Shown here: piece after piece, positions 8,253 to 16,213 of the stretch
Position numbering within the stretch: position 1 is the stretch's first letter
Layout of the letters: each line of letters starts with the position of its first letter
NCBI GenBank assembly: GCA_017621975.1
Contig: JAGARW010000107.1
Span: forward strand, 1-52,428
Source of the DNA: Lachnospiraceae bacterium
GTDB lineage: Bacteria > Bacillota > Clostridia > Lachnospirales > Lachnospiraceae
DNA: 52,428 bases
Direction: 5' to 3'
The notes under the pieces: model-generated
Seen by the model: the letters and a program-made list of their open reading frames with translations, nothing else
Database searches by the model: none
What the model was told of the DNA's origin: nothing
Program-made: the position numbers and the translations under genes

Positions 8253-10208
8253 TTACGATTCCGCATCCGCTCCTCCGGCTGGAAGCTCTTTTATCCACAC
8301 GCTCATCTCGCCGATTCCCCGATTATTCCAGTACGCATACGGAACGGCTTTCAGCGGCGCTTTATGCAAAGTCATCTTATGGCTTGCATAAAGCTCATGA
8401 TCGTCCCACCGGTCCTCATCCATTCTATAACCGTCAAAGCGCAGCAGTACGGAACCGCCAAACAGCTCTGATTCCTCTTCCGAAATTACGGAATCCGCTT
8501 TTACATAAACCGCCGACAGGTTTTCTCCGTTATCGATCTGCTCAAGACAATATACGAGCGGTCCTCTTACGATCGCAACCCTGCCGCAGTCCGCGCGGAC
8601 CTTGGGATTTGCCCGTATGAACCTTGCCGGCGCTTCAAACCGGATTCCAACAGTGCAGTCATTCGAAATATTCACATAAGCATACCCTTTTTCTGCGCGG
8701 TATCCACACGCCCTTCCGTTTATTTCCACCTGATAGTTTTCCGCATATTCGGGAATCCGCATCGCCAATGTCATACCCTCTGCCGGAACGTTTCGGAGCG
8801 TTACCTTGCAGCTGTTTATCCACGGATACCTGGTTTCCATTGATACTTGTATTTCCTTCCCGCCGATCCGGGCTTTTGCCTCGCCGGAAACATACAAATT
8901 AATATACAGCGAATGATCGTCCTGTGCATAAATATATTGTCCGAGACTCGCTAACGTCCTTGCAATATTCGGAGGACAGCATGCCACGCCAAACCATTTT
9001 TGACGAACCGGCTTCACATGCTCTTTTGAAGTGCGCGGAATGCAGTTATCCGGCCACACCTCAAGCGGATTCACATAGAAAAAGGATTTTCCGTCCAGTG
9101 CGATTCCCGCCAGCACCGTATTATACAAAGCTCTCTCTACCACATCGATATAAGAAGCGTCTCTTGTAATATTCGCCATGCGCAAACCAAAAAGCGCCAG
9201 ACCGATCGACGCGCACGACTCGGAATAATTGCAGTCATTGGGCAGGTCATAATCCGTCGTAAACCGTTCTAGCAATCCCGACGAACCGATGCTTCCGGTA
9301 AGATACATCCTCCTTGTAACAATATTGCGCCAAAGCGTCTCACACGCCTGCATAAGCCCGTTATCCTGATACTCATATGCCAGATCCGCCATTGCGCAAT
9401 ACATATAAACGGCTCTTACCGCATGACCCTCCGCGGTCTTCTGCTGCCGTACCGGCAAATGCGACTGCGAATATTTTGTATCATAATCCGCAAACTCGGG
9501 GAAGATCATATGATGTCCCGGACGTTTCATTTCTTTCAAAAACCAATTTTCTCCAACGCCGCGCATGTCGATAAAAAACTTTGCCTGATCCAGATATTTC
9601 TTTTCTCCTGTTATGTGATATAGCTTGATCAGCCCGATCTCTATCTCCTGATGCCCCGGATATCCTTTTAGCTGACCCGGCTTACTTCCAAAGGTATCGC
9701 AGATCAGATCAGCCAGTTTTAACACAATGTCAAGAAATCTTCGCTTTCCGGTCCCCTGATAATAAGCCACAGCGGCTTCTATCATATGTCCCGCCGTATA
9801 CAGCTCATGCCCCTCGCACAAATTCTGCCACCGCTTGTCCGGCTCCTTTATGATAAAATAAGTATCGAGATAGCCGTCCGCCTCCTGTGCCTCGCCGATC
9901 AGTTCGACGACCTCGTCCGCCGTTTGTTCCAGTTCGGGAATATCGTAAGCCGCCAGTGTAAATCCTACCGCCTCCAGCCATTTTGCAATATCGGTATCCT
10001 GAAAAACGGCTCCATAAAATTCTCCTGTTTTTCTTCCTGCAGCGATCTTAAAATTTTCCAGACAGTGGCTCGGCTCCGCGCCGGGAATTCGGTCGTTCAT
10101 AGCGTCCCACTGATATGGAATGATCTCGTTTCTTACAAGATCCACATGCTTTGACCAGAACGCGTCGTTTATTGTAATCTGTTTCAAATCTAATGTTTGC
10201 AGCTTCAT
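8253..10208 (-). CDS. GH127 beta-L-arabinofuranosidase
   Basis: The enzyme should release L-arabinose from beta-L-arabinofuranosides, such as those on hydroxyproline-rich plant glycoproteins. Its 651 residues match the usual GH127 length. The zinc/catalytic centre known from Bifidobacterium HypBA1 is intact: SESC places Glu330 and Cys332, and ACCPPN places Cys410 and Cys411, matching the Glu-x-Cys and Cys-Cys pairs of the family. There is no signal peptide, so it acts in the cytoplasm on imported oligosaccharides. It is the last gene of the solute-binding protein and permease operon, 31 bases after the second permease, and has a GGAG ribosome-binding site. No strong terminator follows, so transcription may reach the ATPase gene. 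The family call is firm; linkage specificity is inferred. Confidence 0.92.
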   Translation of the reverse strand: MKLQTLDLKQITINDAFWSKHVDLVRNEIIPYQWDAMNDRIPGAEPSHCLENFKIAAGRKTGEFYGAVFQDTDIAKWLEAVGFTLAAYDIPELEQTADEVVELIGEAQEADGYLDTYFIIKEPDKRWQNLCEGHELYTAGHMIEAAVAYYQGTGKRRFLDIVLKLADLICDTFGSKPGQLKGYPGHQEIEIGLIKLYHITGEKKYLDQAKFFIDMRGVGENWFLKEMKRPGHHMIFPEFADYDTKYSQSHLPVRQQKTAEGHAVRAVYMYCAMADLAYEYQDNGLMQACETLWRNIVTRRMYLTGSIGSSGLLERFTTDYDLPNDCNYSESCASIGLALFGLRMANITRDASYIDVVERALYNTVLAGIALDGKSFFYVNPLEVWPDNCIPRTSKEHVKPVRQKWFGVACCPPNIARTLASLGQYIYAQDDHSLYINLYVSGEAKARIGGKEIQVSMETRYPWINSCKVTLRNVPAEGMTLAMRIPEYAENYQVEINGRACGYRAEKGYAYVNISNDCTVGIRFEAPARFIRANPKVRADCGRVAIVRGPLVYCLEQIDNGENLSAVYVKADSVISEEESELFGGSVLLRFDGYRMDEDRWDDHELYASHKMTLHKAPLKAVPYAYWNNRGIGEMSVWIKELPAGGADAES

Positions 10209-10239
10209 AAAATCTCCTATCCATCTCTTCTCTATCGGC

Positions 10240-11067
10240 TTACGCTTTGACCGCGCCGTTTGTCAGTCCGCTGACAATGTACTTCTGCATGAAAATAAAG
10301 ATAAGCACGACCGGCATGATCGCTACGATACCAAATGCCATCGTAGAATTCCATAATGTCTGATATTGCTGAACATAATTATAAATACTGGATGTAATCG
10401 GCCGCATCGTCGGATCGGTAATAAAAGTAATTCCGTAAATCAGATCGCCCCATGCATATACGAAAGAAAATACTGCCGTAACGATGATTCCCGGCTTCGC
10501 AACAGGCAGCATGATCCGCACAAAGGAGCCAAGATGGCTGCAGCCGTCTATTTTTGCCGCCTCATCCAATTCTTTTGGGATGGATATAAAATAAGTCCGC
10601 AAAATAATAATACTAAACGGAATGCCAAGCGTAGCGTCCGCCAGCATAGGCGCAATATAAGAATTTAAAAGTCCCAGTCTGGAAAACATGATGTACAAAG
10701 AAGTAAGCACCAGCGTGGACGGCAGCATCTGCGTAATCAGGAAAAACAAGATCAGCGGCTTTTTCAGCCGAAAACGGAATCTTGCCAGTCCATAAGCCGC
10801 CGGGATCGCCAATATTGTAGAAATTACCATTGCTCCAACGGCAATAATCATACTGTTTTTAAAGCCCCGCAGCGTATCTCCCGAAACGCTGAGCTGTTCC
10901 AGAAACGGTTCCCATGTCAATTCTCTGGGCCAAAGCGGCGTTGGGATCGCAAAAATCTCCGTCTGCGTTTTCAGAGCGGTTACAAACATCCAATAAAGAG
11001 GGAACAGGAATACGACAAAAATAGCCAGACCAATAAAAATCAGACCTTTGTTACTTTTTTGTTTCAT
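10240..11067 (-). CDS. Carbohydrate ABC transporter permease (MalG/CUT1 type)
   Basis: This 275-residue inner-membrane protein has about six transmembrane segments and the EAA loop (EAAKIDGCSHLGSFVRIMLP) that contacts the ATPase. It is the second permease of a CUT1 sugar importer. The start codon overlaps the stop of the preceding permease gene in a TAATG, so the two are translationally coupled. The order solute-binding protein, MalF-type, MalG-type, GH127 enzyme points to uptake of an arabinofuranose-containing oligosaccharide. No ABC ATPase gene is present; such importers usually share an MsmX/UgpC-type ATPase encoded elsewhere. Confidence 0.92.
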   Translation of the reverse strand: MKQKSNKGLIFIGLAIFVVFLFPLYWMFVTALKTQTEIFAIPTPLWPRELTWEPFLEQLSVSGDTLRGFKNSMIIAVGAMVISTILAIPAAYGLARFRFRLKKPLILFFLITQMLPSTLVLTSLYIMFSRLGLLNSYIAPMLADATLGIPFSIIILRTYFISIPKELDEAAKIDGCSHLGSFVRIMLPVAKPGIIVTAVFSFVYAWGDLIYGITFITDPTMRPITSSIYNYVQQYQTLWNSTMAFGIVAIMPVVLIFIFMQKYIVSGLTNGAVKA

Positions 11068-11978
11068 TACATCGCCTCCTCTTCATCATTGATCAATTTG
11101 ATATAAAAGCAGCCTACGACCATAAGAATAATCATTAAAACATTGGCTGCCGCCGCTCCCTTACTAAACTGAAATTCCTCAAAGGAAAGCCGGTAAGCAT
11201 AAGTAGATACCAGTTCCGTCGAGTTGACCGGACCTCCCTTCGTCATAACCCACACAAGGTCGAATACCTTAAAGGTATAGACAAAACCAAGCGTCAGCAC
11301 CGACATAATCGCCGGCTTGATCATCGGTATCGTAATTTGAAATAATCTTTGGAATCTATTGGCGCCGTCAAGGCTGCAGCTTTCATATATTTCCTCCGGG
11401 ATCGTTGTCAGTCCCGTCGTCAAAAGCATCATATTAAACGGAATACCGATCCAAATATTTGCGATAATAATGGCAATCATCGCCGTATGCGGCTCAAGCA
11501 GCCAGTCGATCGGAGCGTCGATCAAATGAAGCTGCGTCAGAAACTGATTGACAATGCCTCCGGTACTTGCAAACATAAACTTAAACAAAAGTCCGGCAAC
11601 CGTAACCGGCAGCAGCCACGAGATCATCGTCGCCCCTCTGAAAAAAGAATTTCCTTTAAACTTTTTGTTAAAAAGCAGCGCCAGTCCAAAACCGATTATG
11701 AATTGGAAAAAAATAGAACCTATTGTAAAAATAAGCGTATTCGTAATGGACTTCGTTAAAATGGAATTTTTTCCCGTGAACAGTTCCATATAATTTTTCA
11801 ATCCTACAAATTCCTGCATATCAGGCTTGGAAAAGGTAAATACATCTACATTTTTAAAGCCCAGAATAATATTCTGAAGCATCGGATAACCGATAAATAC
11901 AAGCATATAAATGACTGCCGGCATTGCAAAGGCAACTCCCATAGCTGTTCCGCTGCTGATTTTATGTCTTTTTTTCAT
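11067..11978 (-). CDS. Carbohydrate ABC transporter permease (MalF/CUT1 type)
   Basis: This is the first permease of the importer, about 303 residues with six predicted membrane spans and an EAA loop (ESCSLDGANRFQRLFQITIP). The frame extends up to 12071, but the ATG at 11978, spaced six bases after a GGGGA stretch, begins the typical MKKRHK basic start followed by the first membrane helix; I take that start. It lies downstream of the solute-binding protein gene across a stem-loop at 12040-12075 and is coupled to the next permease. Confidence 0.88.
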   Translation of the reverse strand: MKKRHKISSGTAMGVAFAMPAVIYMLVFIGYPMLQNIILGFKNVDVFTFSKPDMQEFVGLKNYMELFTGKNSILTKSITNTLIFTIGSIFFQFIIGFGLALLFNKKFKGNSFFRGATMISWLLPVTVAGLLFKFMFASTGGIVNQFLTQLHLIDAPIDWLLEPHTAMIAIIIANIWIGIPFNMMLLTTGLTTIPEEIYESCSLDGANRFQRLFQITIPMIKPAIMSVLTLGFVYTFKVFDLVWVMTKGGPVNSTELVSTYAYRLSFEEFQFSKGAAAANVLMIILMVVGCFYIKLINDEEEAM

Positions 11979-12039
11979 ACAAATCCCCATTCTGTATTTG
12001 TGTGCAGGCAAGCCTGCCGTGTCCGTTCTCCTTTTATGA

Positions 12040-12075
12040 AAGGATGCCTCAAAACAAAAGTTCTGAGACATCCTT
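12040..12075 (-). terminator. Stem-loop between solute-binding protein and permease genes
   Basis: On the minus strand AAGGATGTCTCA pairs with TGAGGCATCCTT (one mismatch) around a 12-base loop, with only a weak T-rich tail. Such stem-loops after a binding-protein gene usually protect its mRNA or partly terminate transcription, so that binding protein exceeds permease. That role is inferred here. Confidence 0.65.
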
Positions 12076-12083
12076 ACCGATTA

Positions 12084-13388
12084 TTATTCGATTGCGTCTA
12101 CCGCCGCCTGCGTATCCTTTGCCGCCTGCTCCGGTGTTTTTGCAGAAGTCATAACTTCCTGAAAACCTGTCTGGATTGCGGAAGAATAAGTCGGCCACAA
12201 TGCGGACGGTCCGCGTGGAATGGATGTTGCAAGCTGCTGGATAAAGGAAGCCTGAATCTCGTCTTCCGTCCAGTAAGCGTCCTGCGCCGCCTCCGTCTTA
12301 GGCGGGAAGGAGCCGTACTGCTTCATCGCTTCTACCATAACGTCCGTCTGATCGTAATATTTCAGAAACGCAACCGCTCCCGAGGTATCGTCTTTTTTCA
12401 CAACGCCCATGTTTTCGCCGCCGAGGATCGACGTCGCCTGATTAGAAGAAGCGTCCTTTTTCGGAAGCACCGTTACGCCGTAATTGAGATCCGGAGCGTC
12501 CTTTTCAATGCCCGGAATCTGCCACGGCCCGTTCTGCTGCATTGCAAGGTTGCCCGCCATAAAGTTATTGTTTACATCCGACTGTGTCCAGTTTACAACG
12601 TCCTTTGCCCATGAGCCTTCTTCGATCATTTCCTGCATCAGTTTATACGCGTCGATACCGGATTCAATGTCCGTGTAAGAACCGCCCGCCGTATACAGCC
12701 ACTGTAAGCACTGGAACGTCCCTTCGTCAGTGTTTGTTCCCGCATTGCCGAATCCATATACGCCGTCCTTTGTCAGCGCTTTCGCCATTTCCCGGAACTC
12801 ATCCCATGTCGTGTTCTCATCCGGGTAATCGATTCCCGCCGCATCGAACATATCCTTATTATAGAATAATGCGGTGCAGTTTGTAGCAAACGGAATACCA
12901 TAATGCTTTCCGTCCATCATCGTCGATTCCATCGGACCCTGAATATACTCGTCCCAGTTAATATCCGCGTCGGAAATATCGCCGAACAAATCCATCGAGA
13001 TAAAGGAAGCCATACCGCAGCCGTCCATAATAACGATGTCGGGAAGCTCGCCGGACGCAACGCCGAGCGTAAGCTGCTTTTCATAATCCGCAAACGGCAC
13101 ATATACATGCGACGCCGTATATTCCTCCTGAGACTCGTTGAAGCCGTCGATCAGAGTCTGCATCATTTCTTTTTGTGCATCGGTCTCAAAATAATCCCAG
13201 ATCACAACTTCCTTTTTCCCGCCGGAAGCCGCCTCTTCTTTACCGCTTTGGGCAGCTTCTCCGCTCTCTGCGGCGTCTGCTGCCGGAGCCGTTCCTGCGT
13301 CGGAAGCCTTACTTCCGCATCCTGTCAATGCCATTGCACCGACTGTTATCATTGCCAGACAAACCGCCATAGCACGTTTCCATTTCAT
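12084..13388 (-). CDS. Sugar ABC transporter solute-binding lipoprotein
   Basis: This 434-residue family-1 solute-binding protein captures the sugar outside the membrane. The N-terminus MKWKRAMAVCLAMITVGAMA is followed by the lipobox LTGC, so the mature protein starts with a lipid-modified cysteine; a low-complexity Ala/Glu/Ser linker comes next. The ATG at 13388 follows a GGGAGGT ribosome-binding site, so the longer open frame is rejected. It heads the importer-GH127 operon. It is clearly homologous to the next gene upstream (13495-14691), sharing segments such as GFNESQ, NGPW and GGEN. A TATAAT (13432-13437) and a shared 13-base motif lie upstream. Confidence 0.92.
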   Translation of the reverse strand: MKWKRAMAVCLAMITVGAMALTGCGSKASDAGTAPAADAAESGEAAQSGKEEAASGGKKEVVIWDYFETDAQKEMMQTLIDGFNESQEEYTASHVYVPFADYEKQLTLGVASGELPDIVIMDGCGMASFISMDLFGDISDADINWDEYIQGPMESTMMDGKHYGIPFATNCTALFYNKDMFDAAGIDYPDENTTWDEFREMAKALTKDGVYGFGNAGTNTDEGTFQCLQWLYTAGGSYTDIESGIDAYKLMQEMIEEGSWAKDVVNWTQSDVNNNFMAGNLAMQQNGPWQIPGIEKDAPDLNYGVTVLPKKDASSNQATSILGGENMGVVKKDDTSGAVAFLKYYDQTDVMVEAMKQYGSFPPKTEAAQDAYWTEDEIQASFIQQLATSIPRGPSALWPTYSSAIQTGFQEVMTSAKTPEQAAKDTQAAVDAIE

Positions 13389-13431
13389 AAATCTACCTCC
13401 CTTATTTTTATTAGGTTTTTGCTGTGATTTT

Positions 13432-13437
13432 ATTATA
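13432..13437 (-). promoter_or_regulatory. -10 box of the binding protein-permease-GH127 operon
   Basis: The minus strand reads TATAAT, but no recognisable -35 box lies 17 bases upstream. This is typical of promoters that depend on an AraC-type activator. Confidence 0.55.
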
Positions 13438-13468
13438 AGAGAGATCATTTTTGATTTTTATTCTAAAT

Positions 13469-13481
13469 ATTTAAGAAAAGT
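13469..13481 (-). promoter_or_regulatory. Candidate YesN-binding motif, copy 1
   Basis: On the minus strand ACTTTTCTTAAAT lies 81 bases upstream of the solute-binding protein start and about 31 bases upstream of its -10 box. The identical 13 bases occur upstream of the sensor kinase at 18107-18119, at nearly the same distance from that gene. Confidence 0.45.
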
Positions 13482-13494
13482 GGACGAATCTTAA

Positions 13495-14691
13495 TTATTT
13501 TCCGGCAATCTCCTTTGCAAGCGTTTCCGCGTCTACATCCTCCGACATCATTCGGTAAATGGCTTTCGAAAGCTGCTGCGAAAGACTTTTCCAATGCTCG
13601 TTGCTTCTTCGCGATACCGCATGCTCCATCTGAAGCTGGAATACCGCCATCTTTTCATTTTCTTTTACCATCCGTCTTGCCAGGCTCTTTTTCGTCGAAA
13701 GCACGCCTGCCGTTTTACAAAACGCATACATGACGTCGTCTCTTCCGCAATACCGTATAAACGCCTTTGCTCCCTCAATATTTTTTCCCTTTAAAATACC
13801 AATATTTTCACCGCCAATGACGGATTTCTGCGTCACGTCCGCCGGAAGCGGCACAATCCCGTAGGAAATTCCCGCTTCGTCCAGCATCGGCAATATCCAC
13901 GGACCGTTTTCCATCATAGCCGTTTCTCCTTCTACGAATTTGCGCGCCACATCATTTTGCGAATAATTGATACAATTCACATCCATACCGCCCGATTCGA
14001 TCAGCTCATATAAAAATTGAAACGCCTTTTCGGTTCCTGCTCCATCGATCTTCTCGATCTGTTCTCCCGTAGCTAAAACCCACGGCAGCATCTGAAAAGC
14101 TCCCTGCTCTCCCTCCATTGCGCACATTAAAAATCCGTATTTATCCTCCCTCGTCAGCTTTTTCACCGCTTCCCGAAAGCTTTCCCAGTCCTTTGGAGGC
14201 TGCACGCCTTCCTCCTCAAGTATCTCCTTGTTGTAAATAAGCGCCAGATCATTACAATTAAGCGGCAGTCCATAGCATGTCTCCCCGTCATATACGGTCT
14301 GTAGAACAGAAGGATAATAATCCTCCCTGATCCGAAGCTCCTTTGCAATATCTGTAATCTCCACAAACATGCCTGTTTTGATTCCGACCGGCATATCGGG
14401 GTTGTCGATCAAAACCATGTCCGGCAGCAGATTTTCCGTGTAACCCATTGACAATTTCTTGGAAAACTCCGACATCGGCACATATTCCCATGTGACTTCA
14501 TACTGCTGCTGACTTTCATTAAAGCCCCGCGTTAAATCATCCATCGCCATTCTTTGATTTCCCGTCTCATAATAACACCAGATTGTCAAAGGTTCTTTTT
14601 CCTGTTCCTCCGTCTCAGAAGCTTCTTTTTCTACTGTACAGCCATATAAAATGACCGCCAACGCAATACATACTATGATCCACCGTTTCAT
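13495..14691 (-). CDS. Solute-binding lipoprotein encoded with the YesMN two-component pair
   Basis: This 398-residue lipoprotein has an N-terminal signal ending in the lipobox LYGC (Cys18) and then an extracellular family-1 solute-binding fold. It is a paralogue of the transporter's binding protein at 12084-13388, with shared FNESQ, NGPW and GGEN segments. It is the third gene of the kinase-regulator operon, 13 bases after the regulator, with an AGGAGAGG ribosome-binding site. Between it and the second binding protein gene lies a separate promoter. Its placement suggests that it serves as ligand receptor for the sensor kinase, or as a second binding protein for the importer. Which of these holds cannot be told from sequence. 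Confidence 0.88.
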   Translation of the reverse strand: MKRWIIVCIALAVILYGCTVEKEASETEEQEKEPLTIWCYYETGNQRMAMDDLTRGFNESQQQYEVTWEYVPMSEFSKKLSMGYTENLLPDMVLIDNPDMPVGIKTGMFVEITDIAKELRIREDYYPSVLQTVYDGETCYGLPLNCNDLALIYNKEILEEEGVQPPKDWESFREAVKKLTREDKYGFLMCAMEGEQGAFQMLPWVLATGEQIEKIDGAGTEKAFQFLYELIESGGMDVNCINYSQNDVARKFVEGETAMMENGPWILPMLDEAGISYGIVPLPADVTQKSVIGGENIGILKGKNIEGAKAFIRYCGRDDVMYAFCKTAGVLSTKKSLARRMVKENEKMAVFQLQMEHAVSRRSNEHWKSLSQQLSKAIYRMMSEDVDAETLAKEIAGK

Positions 14692-14704
14692 CGATTGCCT
14701 CTCC

Positions 14705-16198
14705 TTATAGCTGCCGGTATTCTCGCGGCGAGATACCGACCTTTTCCTTAAACACCCTGTTAAAATATTTGGAATCCTGATAACCTACTTCTTCCGCGAT
14801 TTCATATATCTTTTTATCAGTTCCCTTTAAGAGCCTCTTTGCATGGCTGATTCGAAAATCTTTCAAAAAAGTAGAAAAATTCACGCCGATCTCACGGTTA
14901 AACAAAGTGCTTAAATATTCGGGCGTAATATCCAGCTGATTCGCCAGATCCTCCAGCATGATATTTTCCCGGTAATTCATTCGAATATAAGAAATTGCAC
15001 GCTTGATTGCATAATTGGAAATATCCTCTCTCGATCCGATATGACTGCAAATCGTTTCGCAAAGCTCATGAAAAACCAGATCCATTTCTTCCAGCGTATA
15101 GCATCCTCTGATTTTATTCGCATAGTCAAGCGCTTCCATTTGTTCATATACAGCTTTTTCCGAGTTTTCCAAACTCACCAGAATGTGATGCACCATTTTT
15201 TCGTACGCGGATTTTACCCTTTTCGGCTCATAATTCTGTTTTGTCAGATACTCTGAAAACGCCTGTCCATATTTTTTGATCTGCTCCGTATTCTGATGAT
15301 AAATAGATGATTTTAATTTACTTTCCAGTTCTTCGGGATAGGTCAGATATTCCGCCGGACATTTCGCCGCTCTCTCCTCGCGGATAACTGTCTTCGTTCC
15401 AAGCAGCATACTGTACAGATACAAATTTCTGTTGGCTTCATATACCTTATTAAAGTCAAACGGCTCTGTAATCCTTGATTCCGCCCAAACCCATTTTTTC
15501 TGATTTTTAAAAAACGTCCATTCCATTTCCTGGTACAGCCATTCTCTCTCCTCTTCCGGAACTATGCATACGATCTCCTTCTTTTCTTCCAACAAAAGAA
15601 GCTGTATGTCCTTACGTCCCAGCCGATTTCTGACGGCGACGAGCCGGTCCATCATCTCTCTACGCTCCTCAAACATCGTATTCCATCCATACCCGGACAA
15701 TAACGTATATGCCGTATCCCCCTTCAGTCCAAGCTCCTTTTTGATCTCTATTGTATCCGTCCTTTCTGCGGATTCATGCAAAAGCTTCCACAGCGTTCTC
15801 TGTGCGGCGTCATTTTGGTTTTTGATTTCCTGCTGCAGCTTCTTCTCTACCGATTCCAGAAGCTTCATAATATCTTCCGGCGCTAGCGGCTTTAGCAAAT
15901 AATCGTCTACTCCGTATTTGATCGCCTGCTTTGCATAATCAAATTCAGAGTACCCGCTTAAAATAACACAATGTACCTTAATGTTCCTCTCATATAATTT
16001 CTGTATCATTTCCAGACCGTTCATAATCGGCATTTTAATATCTGTGATGACTAAGTCCGGGTGTGCCTTCAGCACCCATTCCAGACCTTCCTGACCGTTT
16101 TTCGCCTCACCCACGATCTCATGAGAAGTCTGCTTTGCAATCAGATTGGCGAGTCCCCTCTTGATCTTAATCTCATCTTCTACAATCAGTATCCGCAT
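14705..16198 (-). CDS. YesN-type response regulator with AraC-family DNA-binding domain
   Basis: The 497-residue regulator has an N-terminal receiver domain (phosphoacceptor Asp53 within VITDIKMP; acidic pair near residues 7-8), a long helical middle region and a C-terminal AraC/XylS double helix-turn-helix (ENIMLEDLANQLDITPEYLSTLF... and EIAEEVGYQDSKYFNRVFKEKVG). It should activate sugar-use promoters when phosphorylated by the adjacent kinase. The gene follows the kinase by 15 bases and has an AGGAGGA ribosome-binding site before the ATG at 16198. Probable targets are its own operon and the downstream importer-GH127 operon, since both carry the same 13-base upstream motif. Confidence 0.93.
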   Translation of the reverse strand: MRILIVEDEIKIKRGLANLIAKQTSHEIVGEAKNGQEGLEWVLKAHPDLVITDIKMPIMNGLEMIQKLYERNIKVHCVILSGYSEFDYAKQAIKYGVDDYLLKPLAPEDIMKLLESVEKKLQQEIKNQNDAAQRTLWKLLHESAERTDTIEIKKELGLKGDTAYTLLSGYGWNTMFEERREMMDRLVAVRNRLGRKDIQLLLLEEKKEIVCIVPEEEREWLYQEMEWTFFKNQKKWVWAESRITEPFDFNKVYEANRNLYLYSMLLGTKTVIREERAAKCPAEYLTYPEELESKLKSSIYHQNTEQIKKYGQAFSEYLTKQNYEPKRVKSAYEKMVHHILVSLENSEKAVYEQMEALDYANKIRGCYTLEEMDLVFHELCETICSHIGSREDISNYAIKRAISYIRMNYRENIMLEDLANQLDITPEYLSTLFNREIGVNFSTFLKDFRISHAKRLLKGTDKKIYEIAEEVGYQDSKYFNRVFKEKVGISPREYRQL

Positions 16199-16213
16199 GA
16201 TTTCCTCCTAATT

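Noticed and set aside
8290-8823. DnaA-box-like TTATCCACA (8290-8298) and TTATCCACG (8815-8823)
   Set aside because: Both lie inside the GH127 coding sequence, far apart and alone; no clustered boxes or AT-rich unwinding region are present, so no origin is called.
12072-12083. Strong intrinsic terminator after the solute-binding protein gene
   Set aside because: The stem at 12040-12075 lacks a clear T-run, so it is listed as a processing or partial termination stem rather than a full stop.
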